Assembly (NCBI RefSeq): GCF_003058085.1
Contig: NZ_QBUD01000006.1
Location: 1 to 64,000, forward strand
Source of the DNA: Yoonia sediminilitoris
GTDB taxonomy: Bacteria; Pseudomonadota; Alphaproteobacteria; Rhodobacterales; Rhodobacteraceae
Direction: 5' to 3'
Length of the DNA stretch: 64,000 nt
This document shows positions 33,893-41,825 of this stretch, one piece after another; within the stretch, counting starts at the first letter, position 1; each line of letters starts with the position of its first letter. Both the position numbers and the translations under genes were made by a program. The notes under the pieces were generated by a model that worked only from the letters and a program-made list of their open reading frames with translations, was not told where the DNA came from and made no database searches.

Positions 33893-34065
33893 TTTCCCGA
33901 TGATTGCCTAGCTCCTGCACATCTCGTTTGTCTGCTCTGCAGGACAAAGCAGCCGGATGCTGACGCAGGTTTTATCCATTCGAGACCACTCAGAAAGGTC
34001 ACTGCGATATATAAATCTTTAACGGAAAATGGCGCGGACTTGTATGCTCAAGTCAGCTTGTTGAT

Positions 34066-34089
34066 TAAAAAGGGGGCGCTTGGCCCCCT
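34066..34089 (-). terminator. Rho-independent terminator of the small secreted protein gene
   Basis: GGGGGC-GCTTG-GCCCCC-type stem at 34071-34089 with an A-run at 34066-34071, which reads as a T-run after the stem on the minus strand. It lies 20 bp beyond the stop at 34110, in the right orientation to end that gene. Confidence 0.8.
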
Positions 34090-34109
34090 CAGAATAGTGC
34101 CTTCAAACG

Positions 34110-34328
34110 TCAATCTTTCTCCGCGACGTTCTTCTTGCCCTTATCATTTGCTGGTCCGGCAATGTTACCCCAACCGCCCGTGAAATTTTTTGCTGGAACG
34201 CTTGCATTATCCCCAGATTGCAATGCGTCTCTCATATTTTGAGCCTTGTCTTTCTGAGTATGCCCGTCCGCGAATGCAGCGGTACACAACGCGACGGCGG
34301 TCACAGCGGAAATTGTGATAAGTTTCAT
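34110..34328 (-). CDS. Small secreted hypothetical protein
   Basis: A 72-residue protein starting MKLITISAVTAVALCTAAFA, a clear signal peptide with cleavage after AFA, leaving a mature hydrophilic chain of about 52 residues (DGHTQKDKAQNMRDALQSGD onward) rich in Asn, Lys and Gly. A GGGAGAAGG ribosome site sits before the ATG. No family is recognised; the mature part is probably periplasmic and largely unstructured. The upstream 34329-34601 holds no other gene. Confidence 0.75.
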   Translation of the reverse strand: MKLITISAVTAVALCTAAFADGHTQKDKAQNMRDALQSGDNASVPAKNFTGGWGNIAGPANDKGKKNVAEKD

Positions 34329-34601
34329 CTTGCCTTCTCCCATTTGGTTAACATAGACTTGTACGCCGTGATGTAATTTTCGGATCACATTTTTTCCGAT
34401 TGTAGCTTTGACCGCACGATGGTCATCCTTTGCCTGTTGCCGGATAATCGTCATGCTTTCTCCGGAAGAAGTGACATCGCCTATGAGATGGGACCGCTCC
34501 GGGCTGCAAGCAGACATTTGCACAAAGACCTCATTGGCGCGGAATTAAGATGGAGTCGCCGCCACAGCGTCTCTTGTCGTGGCGGTGTAGCCTTGGTGCG
34601 G

Positions 34602-37600
34602 CTAAGCCACCATCGCTGACGCCTTTTTCAGATCGACGGACACCAGTTGCGACACGCCCTGTTCGCCCATTGTCACGCCGAACAGACGATCCATCCTGCT
34701 CATCGTGACAGCGTGGTGCGTGATGATCAGGAAACGTGTGTCGGTGCGGCGGGTCATTTCGTCCAGCAGGTCGCAGAAACGGGTGACGTTGGCGTCGTCC
34801 AAGGGCGCGTCGACCTCATCCAGCACACAAATCGGGGCGGGGTTGGCAAGGAACACCGCAAATATCAGCGCCAGCGCCGTCAGCGTCTGTTCGCCCCCTG
34901 ACAGCAGCGACAGGGTGCTGAGTTTCTTGCCCGGCGGTTGGCACATGATTTCCAGCCCCGCCTCAAGCGGATCATCGGATTCCACCAAGACCAGCTTGGC
35001 CTCACCGCCGCCGAACAGATGGGTAAAGAGCAGTCCGAAATTTTCGTTCACCTGCTCAAACGCTGTCAGCAACCGCTCGCGACCTTCCTTGTTCAGACTG
35101 GCAATGCCAGAGCGCAAAGCCGCAATGGCCGCTTCAAGGTCTGTCTTTTCGGACACCAGCGCGTCATGTTCGACCTGCACTTCCTTGGCGTCTTCTTCGG
35201 CGCGCAGGTTGACGGCGCCCAACGCGTCACGCTGGCGTTTCAGCGCATTGACCTGCCCTTCGACCACATCAGATGCGGGCATGTCATCGACCGCAACATC
35301 CAGTGTTTCCAACAGCTTGTCCGGCGTCACATCCTGTGCCTCAACAATACGCTGTGCTGCATAGGCGACGGTTTCGCGGGCTGCATCTGCGCGAGCTTCG
35401 GACCGTGCGCGGGCCTCGCGGGCCTCTGACGCCAGCCGTTCTGCGTCTCGCTCGTGATGGCTGATATCGCGCAGCACGGTTTCGGCTTCGGCCAGAACGT
35501 CGGCAGACTGTCTGCGCCGCTCTTCCGCTTCATCAATCGCGTCGGCCAGTTCCGACCGTTTGGCAGCAATCAGCTCCGGCGCTTCGGTGGCTTCGGCCAG
35601 TTCAGCCTCGGACGCGGCTTTGCGTTCGGCCAGTTCCGCCGTGCGCTTGTTTGCTGTCTCAAGGCGGTGCTTCCAGCCAGAGATTTCCTTCGTGATTTCC
35701 TGACTGCGCTTGAGGCGCGCTTCACCTTCGCGACGCACCTCGTCATGGGCAGAGCGGCGGGACATCATCGTGATGCGCGCCGCCTCTACAGTCATTTTGA
35801 CATCTTCGACAGAGGCGCGGGCGGCATCCAGATCACCCAGATCACGGGCGGCTTTTTCCGCCTCTGCCAACGCCCTGCGCGCCGCAATCGCTTCCTCTTC
35901 GTGACGTTTCATCGCAAGGCCAAAGCTTTCCAGCTTGCCTTGGCTCAGGTTGCGGTCGGCCTCGGCGCGGCTGGCGGCGCGGTTTGCCTCGCCCACTTCG
36001 CGGTCAGCATTGCGGCGAGCCACACGGGCGGCATGGTCGGCTTCGGTCAGATCTTTCAACAGATCCGTCAGCCCCTCATGGGCCTCGGCTGCGGCCTCGG
36101 CTTTGGCGGTCGCGGTTTCCAGATCGCCCCGTAGCTCCGACAAGCGGTTCAGTTGCTGCAAGCGCAGCGCCGCCGCCGATGGTGCATCTTCGGCACCGGC
36201 GCGGAAACCGTCCCAGCGCCACAAATCGCCTTGCAATGACACAAGCCGCTGGCCGGGCTTCAGATCGGCTTGCAGGCGGGGGCCGTCGGCCTGTTCGACC
36301 AGACCAACTTGCGACATGCGGCGCGCCAGCACGTCGGGCACGGTGACATGGTCCGTCAGCACGGTGACATTATCGGGCAAGGGTTGCGCGGCAGAATAGG
36401 CAGGCAGCAAAGCCCAGCCCGACGGCGCATCGCCCCCCACGGCAGGCGCGCGCAAATCATCGGCCAAGGCCGCGCCCAGCGCTTTCTCGTAGCCGCTATC
36501 GACCCCCAACAGATCAAGGACCTGCCCACCCTCGGCGGTGTCACGCTCGACCATTTTGGCCAATGCATTGACCTCGGCACGCAGCGCGTTTGCCTCGCCT
36601 TCCGCCTCGGAGCGCAAGCCGCGCGCGTCACTTTCGCGGGCCTGTGTATCGGCGCGGGCTGCCTCTGCTTCGGTCAGCGCATCCTCGGCGGCCTCTGCGG
36701 CGGCGACAGCCTGTGCTTCTGCCTCACTGGCCGCAGCAAAATCGGCTTCGGCCGTAGCAAGGGCGGTCTGTGCTTGTGCCATGGCGTCTTTGGCGCGGGC
36801 GGCTTCGGCTTCACTCTTCTCAAGAGTGGTCCGGTTATCATCCAACAGACGCTGCGCCGATTGGTGGCGCGCGGCCAGGCGGGCAACATCCTCCGTCAAC
36901 TGGGCTGAGTCAGCTTCACGCTGTTGCAGAATGCCTGCGGCTTCGCGGGCGGCTGCATGGGCTTCTTCCAGACGTTCCTCGTGGCCCTGACCTGCCTTGG
37001 CAATCTCGCGCGCTTCCCATTCAAGCCGCTCAATGGTTTCGCCAGCATCCTTGTTCAACCCGCTTTCACGGTCCATATCGCGGCCCAACTGGTCAATCCG
37101 GGCGCGCAAGGTCTCGATCATCTCGAGCGCACGTTCCTCCTGATCCTTCAGCGTATCACGCTGGACCTGCAGCCGCTGCAAGACAGCGGCAGCAATCGCT
37201 TCCTCTTCACGCAACGCAGGCAAGGCGTCCTCGGCGGTCTGCCGGCTTTTCGATGTCTCGCGGGCTGTTTTTTCGGCTTGCGCTGCGGCTGTGGTGCGGG
37301 CACGCAGCTGTTCTGTCGCGGCAAACAGAGCTTCATCCGCTTCCTTCCAGCGGCGGTACAGCAGCATACCTTCCGCTTTGCGCAGCTTTTCACCGATATC
37401 GCGGTATCGGGCCGCCTGTCGGGCCTGCCGGGCCAACTGCCCCAGTTGCGTAGCCAACTGCTCGATCACGTCGTCGACACGGGTCAGGTTTGTTTCCGCA
37501 CCTTTCAGCTTCAGTTCGGCTTCGTGGCGCCGCTGATAAAGGCCCGAGATACCTGCAGCCTCTTCCAGAATCCGACGACGGGCCTTGGGTTTGGCGTTGA

Positions 37601-38057
37601 TCAGTTCCGAAATCTGGCCCTGCCGGACAAGTGCCGGCGAATGGGCCCCGGTCGAGGCATCGGCAAACAGCATCTGCACATCTCGGGCGCGGACATCCTT
37701 GACGCCTACCTTATAGGCAGAGCCTGCGTCACGGGTGATCCGGCGCACAATCTCAAGCTGGTCGGAATCGTTGAAGCTGGCAGGCGCAAGACGTTCGCTA
37801 TTATCGATGATCAACGAAACTTCTGCGAAATTCCTCGCAGGCCGGGTCGAGGCCCCGGCGAAAATGACATCCTCCATGCCACCGCCGCGCATCGCCTTGG
37901 GGCGGTTTTCCCCCATGACCCAGCGCAAGGCCTCCAACAGATTGGACTTGCCGCAACCATTGGGACCGACAACACCTGTCAGCCCATCCGCGATAATCAA
38001 ATCGGTGGGGTCAACAAAGCTTTTGAAGCCATTCAACCTGAGCTTACTAAACCGCAA
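34602..38057 (-). CDS. smc: Chromosome segregation protein SMC (probable TTG start)
   Basis: A 1151-residue condensin ATPase that folds and segregates the chromosome. Walker A (VVGPNGCGKSNLLEALRWVM) lies at the N-terminus, long coiled coils flank a hinge at about residues 500-640, and the C-terminal head holds the signature LSLLSGGEQTLTALALIFA and Walker B PICVLDEVDAPLDDANV. The TTG at 38057 with AAGGCGGAA upstream starts at the conserved RFSKLRLNGFKSF; an ATG eight codons earlier (38081) is the alternative. The region between hinge and coils shows the Ala/Glu richness usual for the family. Confidence 0.95.
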   Translation of the reverse strand: MRFSKLRLNGFKSFVDPTDLIIADGLTGVVGPNGCGKSNLLEALRWVMGENRPKAMRGGGMEDVIFAGASTRPARNFAEVSLIIDNSERLAPASFNDSDQLEIVRRITRDAGSAYKVGVKDVRARDVQMLFADASTGAHSPALVRQGQISELINAKPKARRRILEEAAGISGLYQRRHEAELKLKGAETNLTRVDDVIEQLATQLGQLARQARQAARYRDIGEKLRKAEGMLLYRRWKEADEALFAATEQLRARTTAAAQAEKTARETSKSRQTAEDALPALREEEAIAAAVLQRLQVQRDTLKDQEERALEMIETLRARIDQLGRDMDRESGLNKDAGETIERLEWEAREIAKAGQGHEERLEEAHAAAREAAGILQQREADSAQLTEDVARLAARHQSAQRLLDDNRTTLEKSEAEAARAKDAMAQAQTALATAEADFAAASEAEAQAVAAAEAAEDALTEAEAARADTQARESDARGLRSEAEGEANALRAEVNALAKMVERDTAEGGQVLDLLGVDSGYEKALGAALADDLRAPAVGGDAPSGWALLPAYSAAQPLPDNVTVLTDHVTVPDVLARRMSQVGLVEQADGPRLQADLKPGQRLVSLQGDLWRWDGFRAGAEDAPSAAALRLQQLNRLSELRGDLETATAKAEAAAEAHEGLTDLLKDLTEADHAARVARRNADREVGEANRAASRAEADRNLSQGKLESFGLAMKRHEEEAIAARRALAEAEKAARDLGDLDAARASVEDVKMTVEAARITMMSRRSAHDEVRREGEARLKRSQEITKEISGWKHRLETANKRTAELAERKAASEAELAEATEAPELIAAKRSELADAIDEAEERRRQSADVLAEAETVLRDISHHERDAERLASEAREARARSEARADAARETVAYAAQRIVEAQDVTPDKLLETLDVAVDDMPASDVVEGQVNALKRQRDALGAVNLRAEEDAKEVQVEHDALVSEKTDLEAAIAALRSGIASLNKEGRERLLTAFEQVNENFGLLFTHLFGGGEAKLVLVESDDPLEAGLEIMCQPPGKKLSTLSLLSGGEQTLTALALIFAVFLANPAPICVLDEVDAPLDDANVTRFCDLLDEMTRRTDTRFLIITHHAVTMSRMDRLFGVTMGEQGVSQLVSVDLKKASAMVA

Positions 38058-38203
38058 CGGTATTCCGCCTTCTGATTCCACGAGGTAGGAAAAGTTGACC
38101 CATCTGCGGCACCACTGTCAACGCAGCCCCGCAGCATCTGGTCAAAAGTAGCGACTTATCCCCAAGATATTGCGGTTCTCCGCTTCTTATGGCCGAAAAT
38201 ATC

Positions 38204-38228
38204 CGGCCTTATGTATCAAATGCACCAA
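38204..38228 (+). repeat. Left terminal inverted repeat of the transposon
   Basis: Begins CGGCCTTATGTATCAAATG and continues to CACCAA; its exact reverse complement is at 41385-41409. If the outermost base is excluded the arms are 24 bp and the flanking duplication reads as 10 bp (GAAAATATCC), so the boundary is uncertain by one base. Confidence 0.93.
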
Positions 38229-38230
38229 GT

Positions 38231-39142
38231 TCAGTCGAACAAATCATCTTGGTCGTTCAAGTCTTCCAGAACCTCCTTTACGGATTCAACCGCATAGGTT
38301 TCTGAAATAAGTTCATTGTCATAGCCATAGCGCATTTCAACCGCCACCATGCAGCGAAGTGCGTCTCCGGGCCTTACATCTTGTTTTCTGCTTTGGAAAG
38401 AATCAACGAACTCGCTGTCCTCCATGCGCACAGAAATGGACCTCTTCCCGTGACGAAGTTCCCATTTGGAATTTCCAAGGTAGTCAGGCTTTTTAACAGC
38501 AAGTATCATTTCCGCAGGCGGCATCTTGATTGTTTCTTTCGTCGCCAGTTCTGCCAATTCTTCTGGGTTAATATCCACAGTCAGATCAACCTCGACGCGA
38601 CCTTCATCTCCCTCAAAGAAAATTCTGTCGTTAGGGCCAAGCATTTTCTTTGCATCTTGAAGCTGCTTCGCGATTTCCACTAGCCCAGACGGGTCAGGTG
38701 GCGCGTAGTCTGGCAATCGCCGTACATCTGTTTCAGCCGCTAGATCGCGTATCTCTTTTCTCAGTTCTTGAAGACTTCTAGGCGCATCGTCCTGATCTAC
38801 CCACCGCAATACAACGTATTTGGCGCGAACTAAATACTTCCCAACGGCAGGTCGCCAATCGAGGTCCTTTAGGGCTTGGTCATCTGTTGATCTGAGTGCG
38901 TTCTTTAGCCAGACTTTCAAGCTACCAATTTCGACGTCTTCTAGGACCATTACAGGTGTGATGCTGGAATCTACCGATTTAGCAAGTATCCGGTCCAAAG
39001 CCTCAAAAGATCGAATTAGTTCAGTGGCGGCTGTGAACACTCTAGTTGGCGATTCCTCGCCCTTTTTGAAGTCCACAATGACAGCGAAGTCCGCATCTTC
39101 TGGCTTGCCAGGGTCGCGATCCGTGGTTGTAATCTTCGCCAT
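38231..39142 (-). CDS. Passenger protein of the transposon, unknown function (303 aa)
   Basis: A soluble, acidic protein with no signal peptide or membrane segment. The N-terminal 100 residues are mixed (ADFAVIVDFKKGEESPTRVF), the centre has a helical stretch (SLQELRKEIRDLAAETDVRR), and the C-terminal part is strand-rich (SKWELRHGKRSISVRMEDSE), ending DLNDQDDLFD. I do not recognise a family. Its stop is two bases inside the left terminal repeat, so it belongs to the element. It is probably co-transcribed with the DUF6471 gene 16 bp upstream. Confidence 0.78.
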   Translation of the reverse strand: MAKITTTDRDPGKPEDADFAVIVDFKKGEESPTRVFTAATELIRSFEALDRILAKSVDSSITPVMVLEDVEIGSLKVWLKNALRSTDDQALKDLDWRPAVGKYLVRAKYVVLRWVDQDDAPRSLQELRKEIRDLAAETDVRRLPDYAPPDPSGLVEIAKQLQDAKKMLGPNDRIFFEGDEGRVEVDLTVDINPEELAELATKETIKMPPAEMILAVKKPDYLGNSKWELRHGKRSISVRMEDSEFVDSFQSRKQDVRPGDALRCMVAVEMRYGYDNELISETYAVESVKEVLEDLNDQDDLFD

Positions 39143-39158
39143 TCATGTGCGCCTTTTC

Positions 39159-39398
39159 CTATAAGCGGATTTCTAAGCAACCTATTGACTCTAAACATAG
39201 AATCATAAACGCGGCTGAAAATCCACCCCTACTGATCTTATTGTTTAGGTTCCGCTCATTTTCCTGAACTCCCTTTTCAGAAAGTAGTGCGGCCAGTTGT
39301 GCATATGTTACACCCCGCCTCTTTAACTCACCCTTAAGCAGGTTTTTTGCCTTAGCCTCAAACTCAACATTTACAGGGTCTGACTTACGCAGCGTCAT
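39159..39398 (-). CDS. DUF6471 domain protein (passenger)
   Basis: A 79-residue protein with the DUF6471 pattern: AKNLLKGELKRRGVTYAQLA, LNNKISRGGFSAAFMILCLE, then a short end. The arrangement is helix-turn-helix-like and such proteins are assumed to bind DNA. It is first in a two-gene passenger operon and could regulate itself, the transposase or the 303-residue protein. It is divergent from the transposase with 91 bp between the starts. Confidence 0.8.
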   Translation of the reverse strand: MTLRKSDPVNVEFEAKAKNLLKGELKRRGVTYAQLAALLSEKGVQENERNLNNKISRGGFSAAFMILCLESIGCLEIRL

Positions 39399-39489
39399 TT
39401 ATCACCTCAAAATATCATCGTATTTAATGACATACACCCTTGTAATTGCCGATACAAGTATCCATATATGATGCACAACATCATCGGAT

Positions 39490-40461
39490 ATGGATACAAT
39501 GGCCCAACACTTCCTCCTTTCAGCAGCATCTCGGACGCTTTCTTTGCGTTCGATTTACAAGGCTGGTGAGGATGCGGCCTATGAGACGTTCTGTCAGATG
39601 CGCTGGCCTGAGACAGGCGGTGAAGCCGTATGCCCATGCTGCGGCTTTGATGAAGCCTACAAGATCACCACGCGCCGCAAGTTCAAGTGTAAGGCGTGCC
39701 ACCACCAGTTCAGCGTGACCAGCGGCACAATCTTTGCCAGCCGCAAAATGGACTTTGTGGACCTGCTGGCGGCGATCTGCATTCTTGTGAACGCTTCCAA
39801 GGGCGTGAGCATGGTTCAGCTTTCCCGTGATCTGGACTGCCAGTACAAAACGGCTTTTGTTCTGGCCCACAAAATCCGTGAGGCGATGGCGACAGAGGTC
39901 CACACGGGCGAAGTTCTTGAAGGTCACGTTGAGATTGATGGTGCATACTTTGGCGGTCACATCCGCCCTGAGAACGCCAAGAAGGACCGCAAGGACCGTC
40001 GCTTGAAGCGTCACCAGACAGGCAAGCGCCGCGTTGTAATTGCCATGCGTGAGCGTGAGGGACGTACCCTGCCATTCGTGGGCCAGTCTGAGGCCGAAGG
40101 TGTCGCGCTGGCGAACGAGAACGTCTCGCGCATGTCCACCATGTCAGCGGATGAAGCAAGTCACTGGGATGAATTGCACATGGGATGGCACGTTGACCGC
40201 GTGAACCACTCCGATATTTACAGCGACCACGGCAAGCACACCAACATGGTGGAAAGCTTCTTTAGCCGCCTGCGCAACATGATCGAAGGCCAGCACCACG
40301 GTGTTAGCCCCAAGTACCTGCACCAGTATGCAAACCACTCTGCATGGTTGGAAGACAACCGCCGCACCGACAACGGCACACTGGCGCATATCGTTGTGTC
40401 TAATGCCATGGACGCGCCCGTAAGCCGTAACTGGAAGGGTTACTGGCAGCGGGCAGCATAG
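39490..40461 (+). CDS. IS1595-family transposase (ISXO2-like DDE domain)
   Basis: A 323-residue transposase. An N-terminal zinc ribbon (AVCPCC at about residues 46-51 and FKCKAC at 66-70) precedes a helix-turn-helix region and the DDE catalytic domain, with acidic residues in VEIDGAYFGG (Asp150), the SADEASHWDEL region (Asp221) and NMVESFFSRLR (Glu255). It should cut and paste the whole 38204-41409 element. The gene is intact. A start at the Met of residue 4 (39499) is also possible. Confidence 0.93.
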   Translation: MDTMAQHFLLSAASRTLSLRSIYKAGEDAAYETFCQMRWPETGGEAVCPCCGFDEAYKITTRRKFKCKACHHQFSVTSGTIFASRKMDFVDLLAAICILVNASKGVSMVQLSRDLDCQYKTAFVLAHKIREAMATEVHTGEVLEGHVEIDGAYFGGHIRPENAKKDRKDRRLKRHQTGKRRVVIAMREREGRTLPFVGQSEAEGVALANENVSRMSTMSADEASHWDELHMGWHVDRVNHSDIYSDHGKHTNMVESFFSRLRNMIEGQHHGVSPKYLHQYANHSAWLEDNRRTDNGTLAHIVVSNAMDAPVSRNWKGYWQRAA

Positions 40462-40532
40462 TGACAGATGTTGTGAGAACATTTGTGAACGATACTAGAC
40501 GACGCGATTATGGATATGGTAAACAAAAAATT

Positions 40533-40563
40533 GAGGCGGTCAGGTCACTACACCTGCCGCCTC
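40533..40563. terminator. Strong hairpin after the transposase gene
   Basis: GAGGCGG-T-CAGGT pairs with ACCTG-CCGCCTC around a CACTAC loop, a 12-bp stem with one bulge. An A-run (AAACAAAAAA) precedes it, so the T-run is on the minus strand and the structure would terminate minus-strand transcription best; on the plus strand it may still protect the transposase message or block read-through. Confidence 0.6.
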
Positions 40564-40684
40564 TGTTTCGAACCAGCCATTTGGGGGCTAGTTTGTGTGA
40601 TCACTCCATCTTTTCGCATGGGGGAGTCGCATCGTCAAGTCTCCAGATGGCGTTACCGTAACGCCAAAAAAGGAGATTTATCCT

Positions 40685-40960
40685 ATGGCAAGCTTTCTTA
40701 TTTCTTACGACCTCAACGGGCCGAATCCGTCTCACAAGCAGATGGATGATCTGATTCCGAAGATCGCGGCAACATATGGCCGCGTTCTCGAAACAGTATG
40801 GTGGGTTGAGTACTCGGGGACTGCAATGCAGCTTCGTGACCGGCTTCGCACCACTCTCCGGAAAGAGGATTCTCTAATGGTGTGTGAGTGTAAGGTCGCC
40901 GCATGGCACAATCTCCTGATTAATGATGCTGCCCTCAAGAAAGCAATTGAAGCAGCCTAA
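40685..40960 (+). CDS. SinR/Cas2-fold small protein (passenger)
   Basis: A 91-residue protein, MASFLISYDLNGPNPSHKQM at the start, then RVLETVWWVEYSGTAMQLRD and KEDSLMVCECKVAAWHNLL. The early ISYDL strand and the WW-V-Y middle fit the SinR/Cas2/VapD-like ferredoxin fold of small nucleic-acid-associated proteins. A very good AAAGGAG site lies 8 to 9 bases before the ATG. No CRISPR array or cas1 is nearby, so it is not a CRISPR adaptation protein; an antitoxin-, nuclease- or regulator-like role is possible. It is inside the transposon. Confidence 0.68.
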   Translation: MASFLISYDLNGPNPSHKQMDDLIPKIAATYGRVLETVWWVEYSGTAMQLRDRLRTTLRKEDSLMVCECKVAAWHNLLINDAALKKAIEAA

Positions 40961-40993
40961 AGTAAGGCGACAAAATGACTCGGGGCTGGCCTC

Positions 40994-41341
40994 TTACTGG
41001 GCCAGCTTCCACAAACACCCATCCGGCCCACCCTCGCGCACAACCTTGCCATTGTCCTCTAGCCTCAAAAGCGCCTGATACGCGCGATTTCTGGCCGCTC
41101 TGAGCGATATCTCTGGCCTGTGGTCCATGACAAGGTGCGAAAGCTGCCACGTGCTTTGCGGACCGATCCTGAGACCGTCCATCACGATCCGCTTGGCCAT
41201 ACCCCGCTTTAGTGGCGCATTATGGGCGATCCCCGACCATTCAACGCCACGCATTAGCAGTAAGCCTTCTGCCACCTTGCCTTGTGGTCCGCCCTGCTTT
41301 GCCAGCGCCAATAGCGCGTTGTTGATTGTCCTGTCCTGCAT
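40994..41341 (-). CDS. Winged-helix-like hypothetical protein (passenger)
   Basis: A 115-residue basic protein, MQDRTINNALLALAKQGGPQ at the start, with a C-terminal winged-helix-like pattern (ARNRAYQALLRLEDNGKVVR, then EGGPDGCLWKLAQ). It probably binds DNA or RNA; no family name can be given. It is the outermost gene at the right end of the transposon, 43 bp from the right terminal repeat, transcribed inward toward the SinR-like gene with which it converges. Confidence 0.65.
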   Translation of the reverse strand: MQDRTINNALLALAKQGGPQGKVAEGLLLMRGVEWSGIAHNAPLKRGMAKRIVMDGLRIGPQSTWQLSHLVMDHRPEISLRAARNRAYQALLRLEDNGKVVREGGPDGCLWKLAQ

Positions 41342-41384
41342 GGGGGCAGCTTATCGCATTCCCCCACTGGGGGATTCACAAAAG

Positions 41385-41409
41385 TTGGTGCATTTGATAC
41401 ATAAGGCCG
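41385..41409 (-). repeat. Right terminal inverted repeat of the transposon
   Basis: Exact reverse complement of the 25-bp left end at 38204-38228. The duplication AAAATATC follows at 41410-41417. Confidence 0.93.
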
Positions 41410-41520
41410 AAAATATCCCCGCCGGAGGCATCTGATCTGTCAACCTGCGCCGCCATCAACCCTGTAAATGTCGGTTTCCACCTTGACGCCTGCCCTTCCA
41501 AGGGCGCACAACATAAGCGC

Positions 41521-41706
41521 ACGGTTCCCCGACAGCGCCAAGCGCCAGGGGATCAAATGGGAATGTGGAATGGTCGATCCGTACAGGAGACCACACGCCA
41601 CAGCCGCCCCCGCGACTGTATGCGGAGAGTGCCTTGCTAAAGAGCCACTGGGCAACCGGGAAGGCAGCAAGGTGCATCGACCCGCAAGCCAGGAGACCAG
41701 CCATGC
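41521..41706 (+). promoter_or_regulatory. Cobalamin riboswitch
   Basis: Conserved blocks of the adenosylcobalamin riboswitch appear in order: GGTTCCCC near the start, GGGAATGTGG, CACAGCCGCCCCCGCGACTG (about 41606), GAGCCACTGG, GGGAAGGC, and the B12-box GCAAGCCAGGAGACC at 41684-41698. It is in the same orientation as hupE-cobW-cobN-cobO and ends 120 bp before hupE. When bound by cobalamin it should lower expression of this operon. The stretch CGGGGTGTTCCGTGGGG downstream may be part of the expression platform. Confidence 0.93.
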
Positions 41707-41825
41707 ACCGGAGCAGTTGCTTCGGACGACAACAACGGACGGGGTGTTCCGTGGGGGTAAGGTCGCCGGACAGGTGGCCACTCCATGAAATCCCCCCTTT
41801 ATTCACGATCCTAAAGGGGACAGAC

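Larger units (their letters stand above)
38204..41409. mobile_element. IS1595-family transposon with passenger genes
   Basis: The 3206-bp element is bounded by perfect inverted repeats of 25 bp (38204-38228 and 41385-41409) that begin CGGCCTTATGTATC. Outside them is the 8-bp direct repeat AAAATATC at 38196-38203 and 41410-41417, the target duplication length known for the IS1595 family. Inside are a 303-residue protein and a DUF6471 protein on the minus strand, the transposase and a SinR/Cas2-fold protein on the plus strand, and a winged-helix-like protein on the minus strand. Base composition is more AT-rich than in the neighbours. Confidence 0.92.

Noticed and set aside
36924..38075. Long plus-strand open frame opposite smc
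   Set aside because: Composition and lack of any motif show that it is the antisense shadow of the GC-rich smc coding sequence; the same holds for other long frames opposite or out of frame with cob, cobN and yidC genes.
40685..40960. True CRISPR Cas2
   Set aside because: No cas1, effector genes or repeat array within the window; protein is better read as a stand-alone SinR-like member inside a transposon.
41565..41825. 87-residue N-terminal extension of the HupE reading frame
   Set aside because: This segment is the cobalamin riboswitch and its expression platform; the signal peptide starts at the ATG of 41826.
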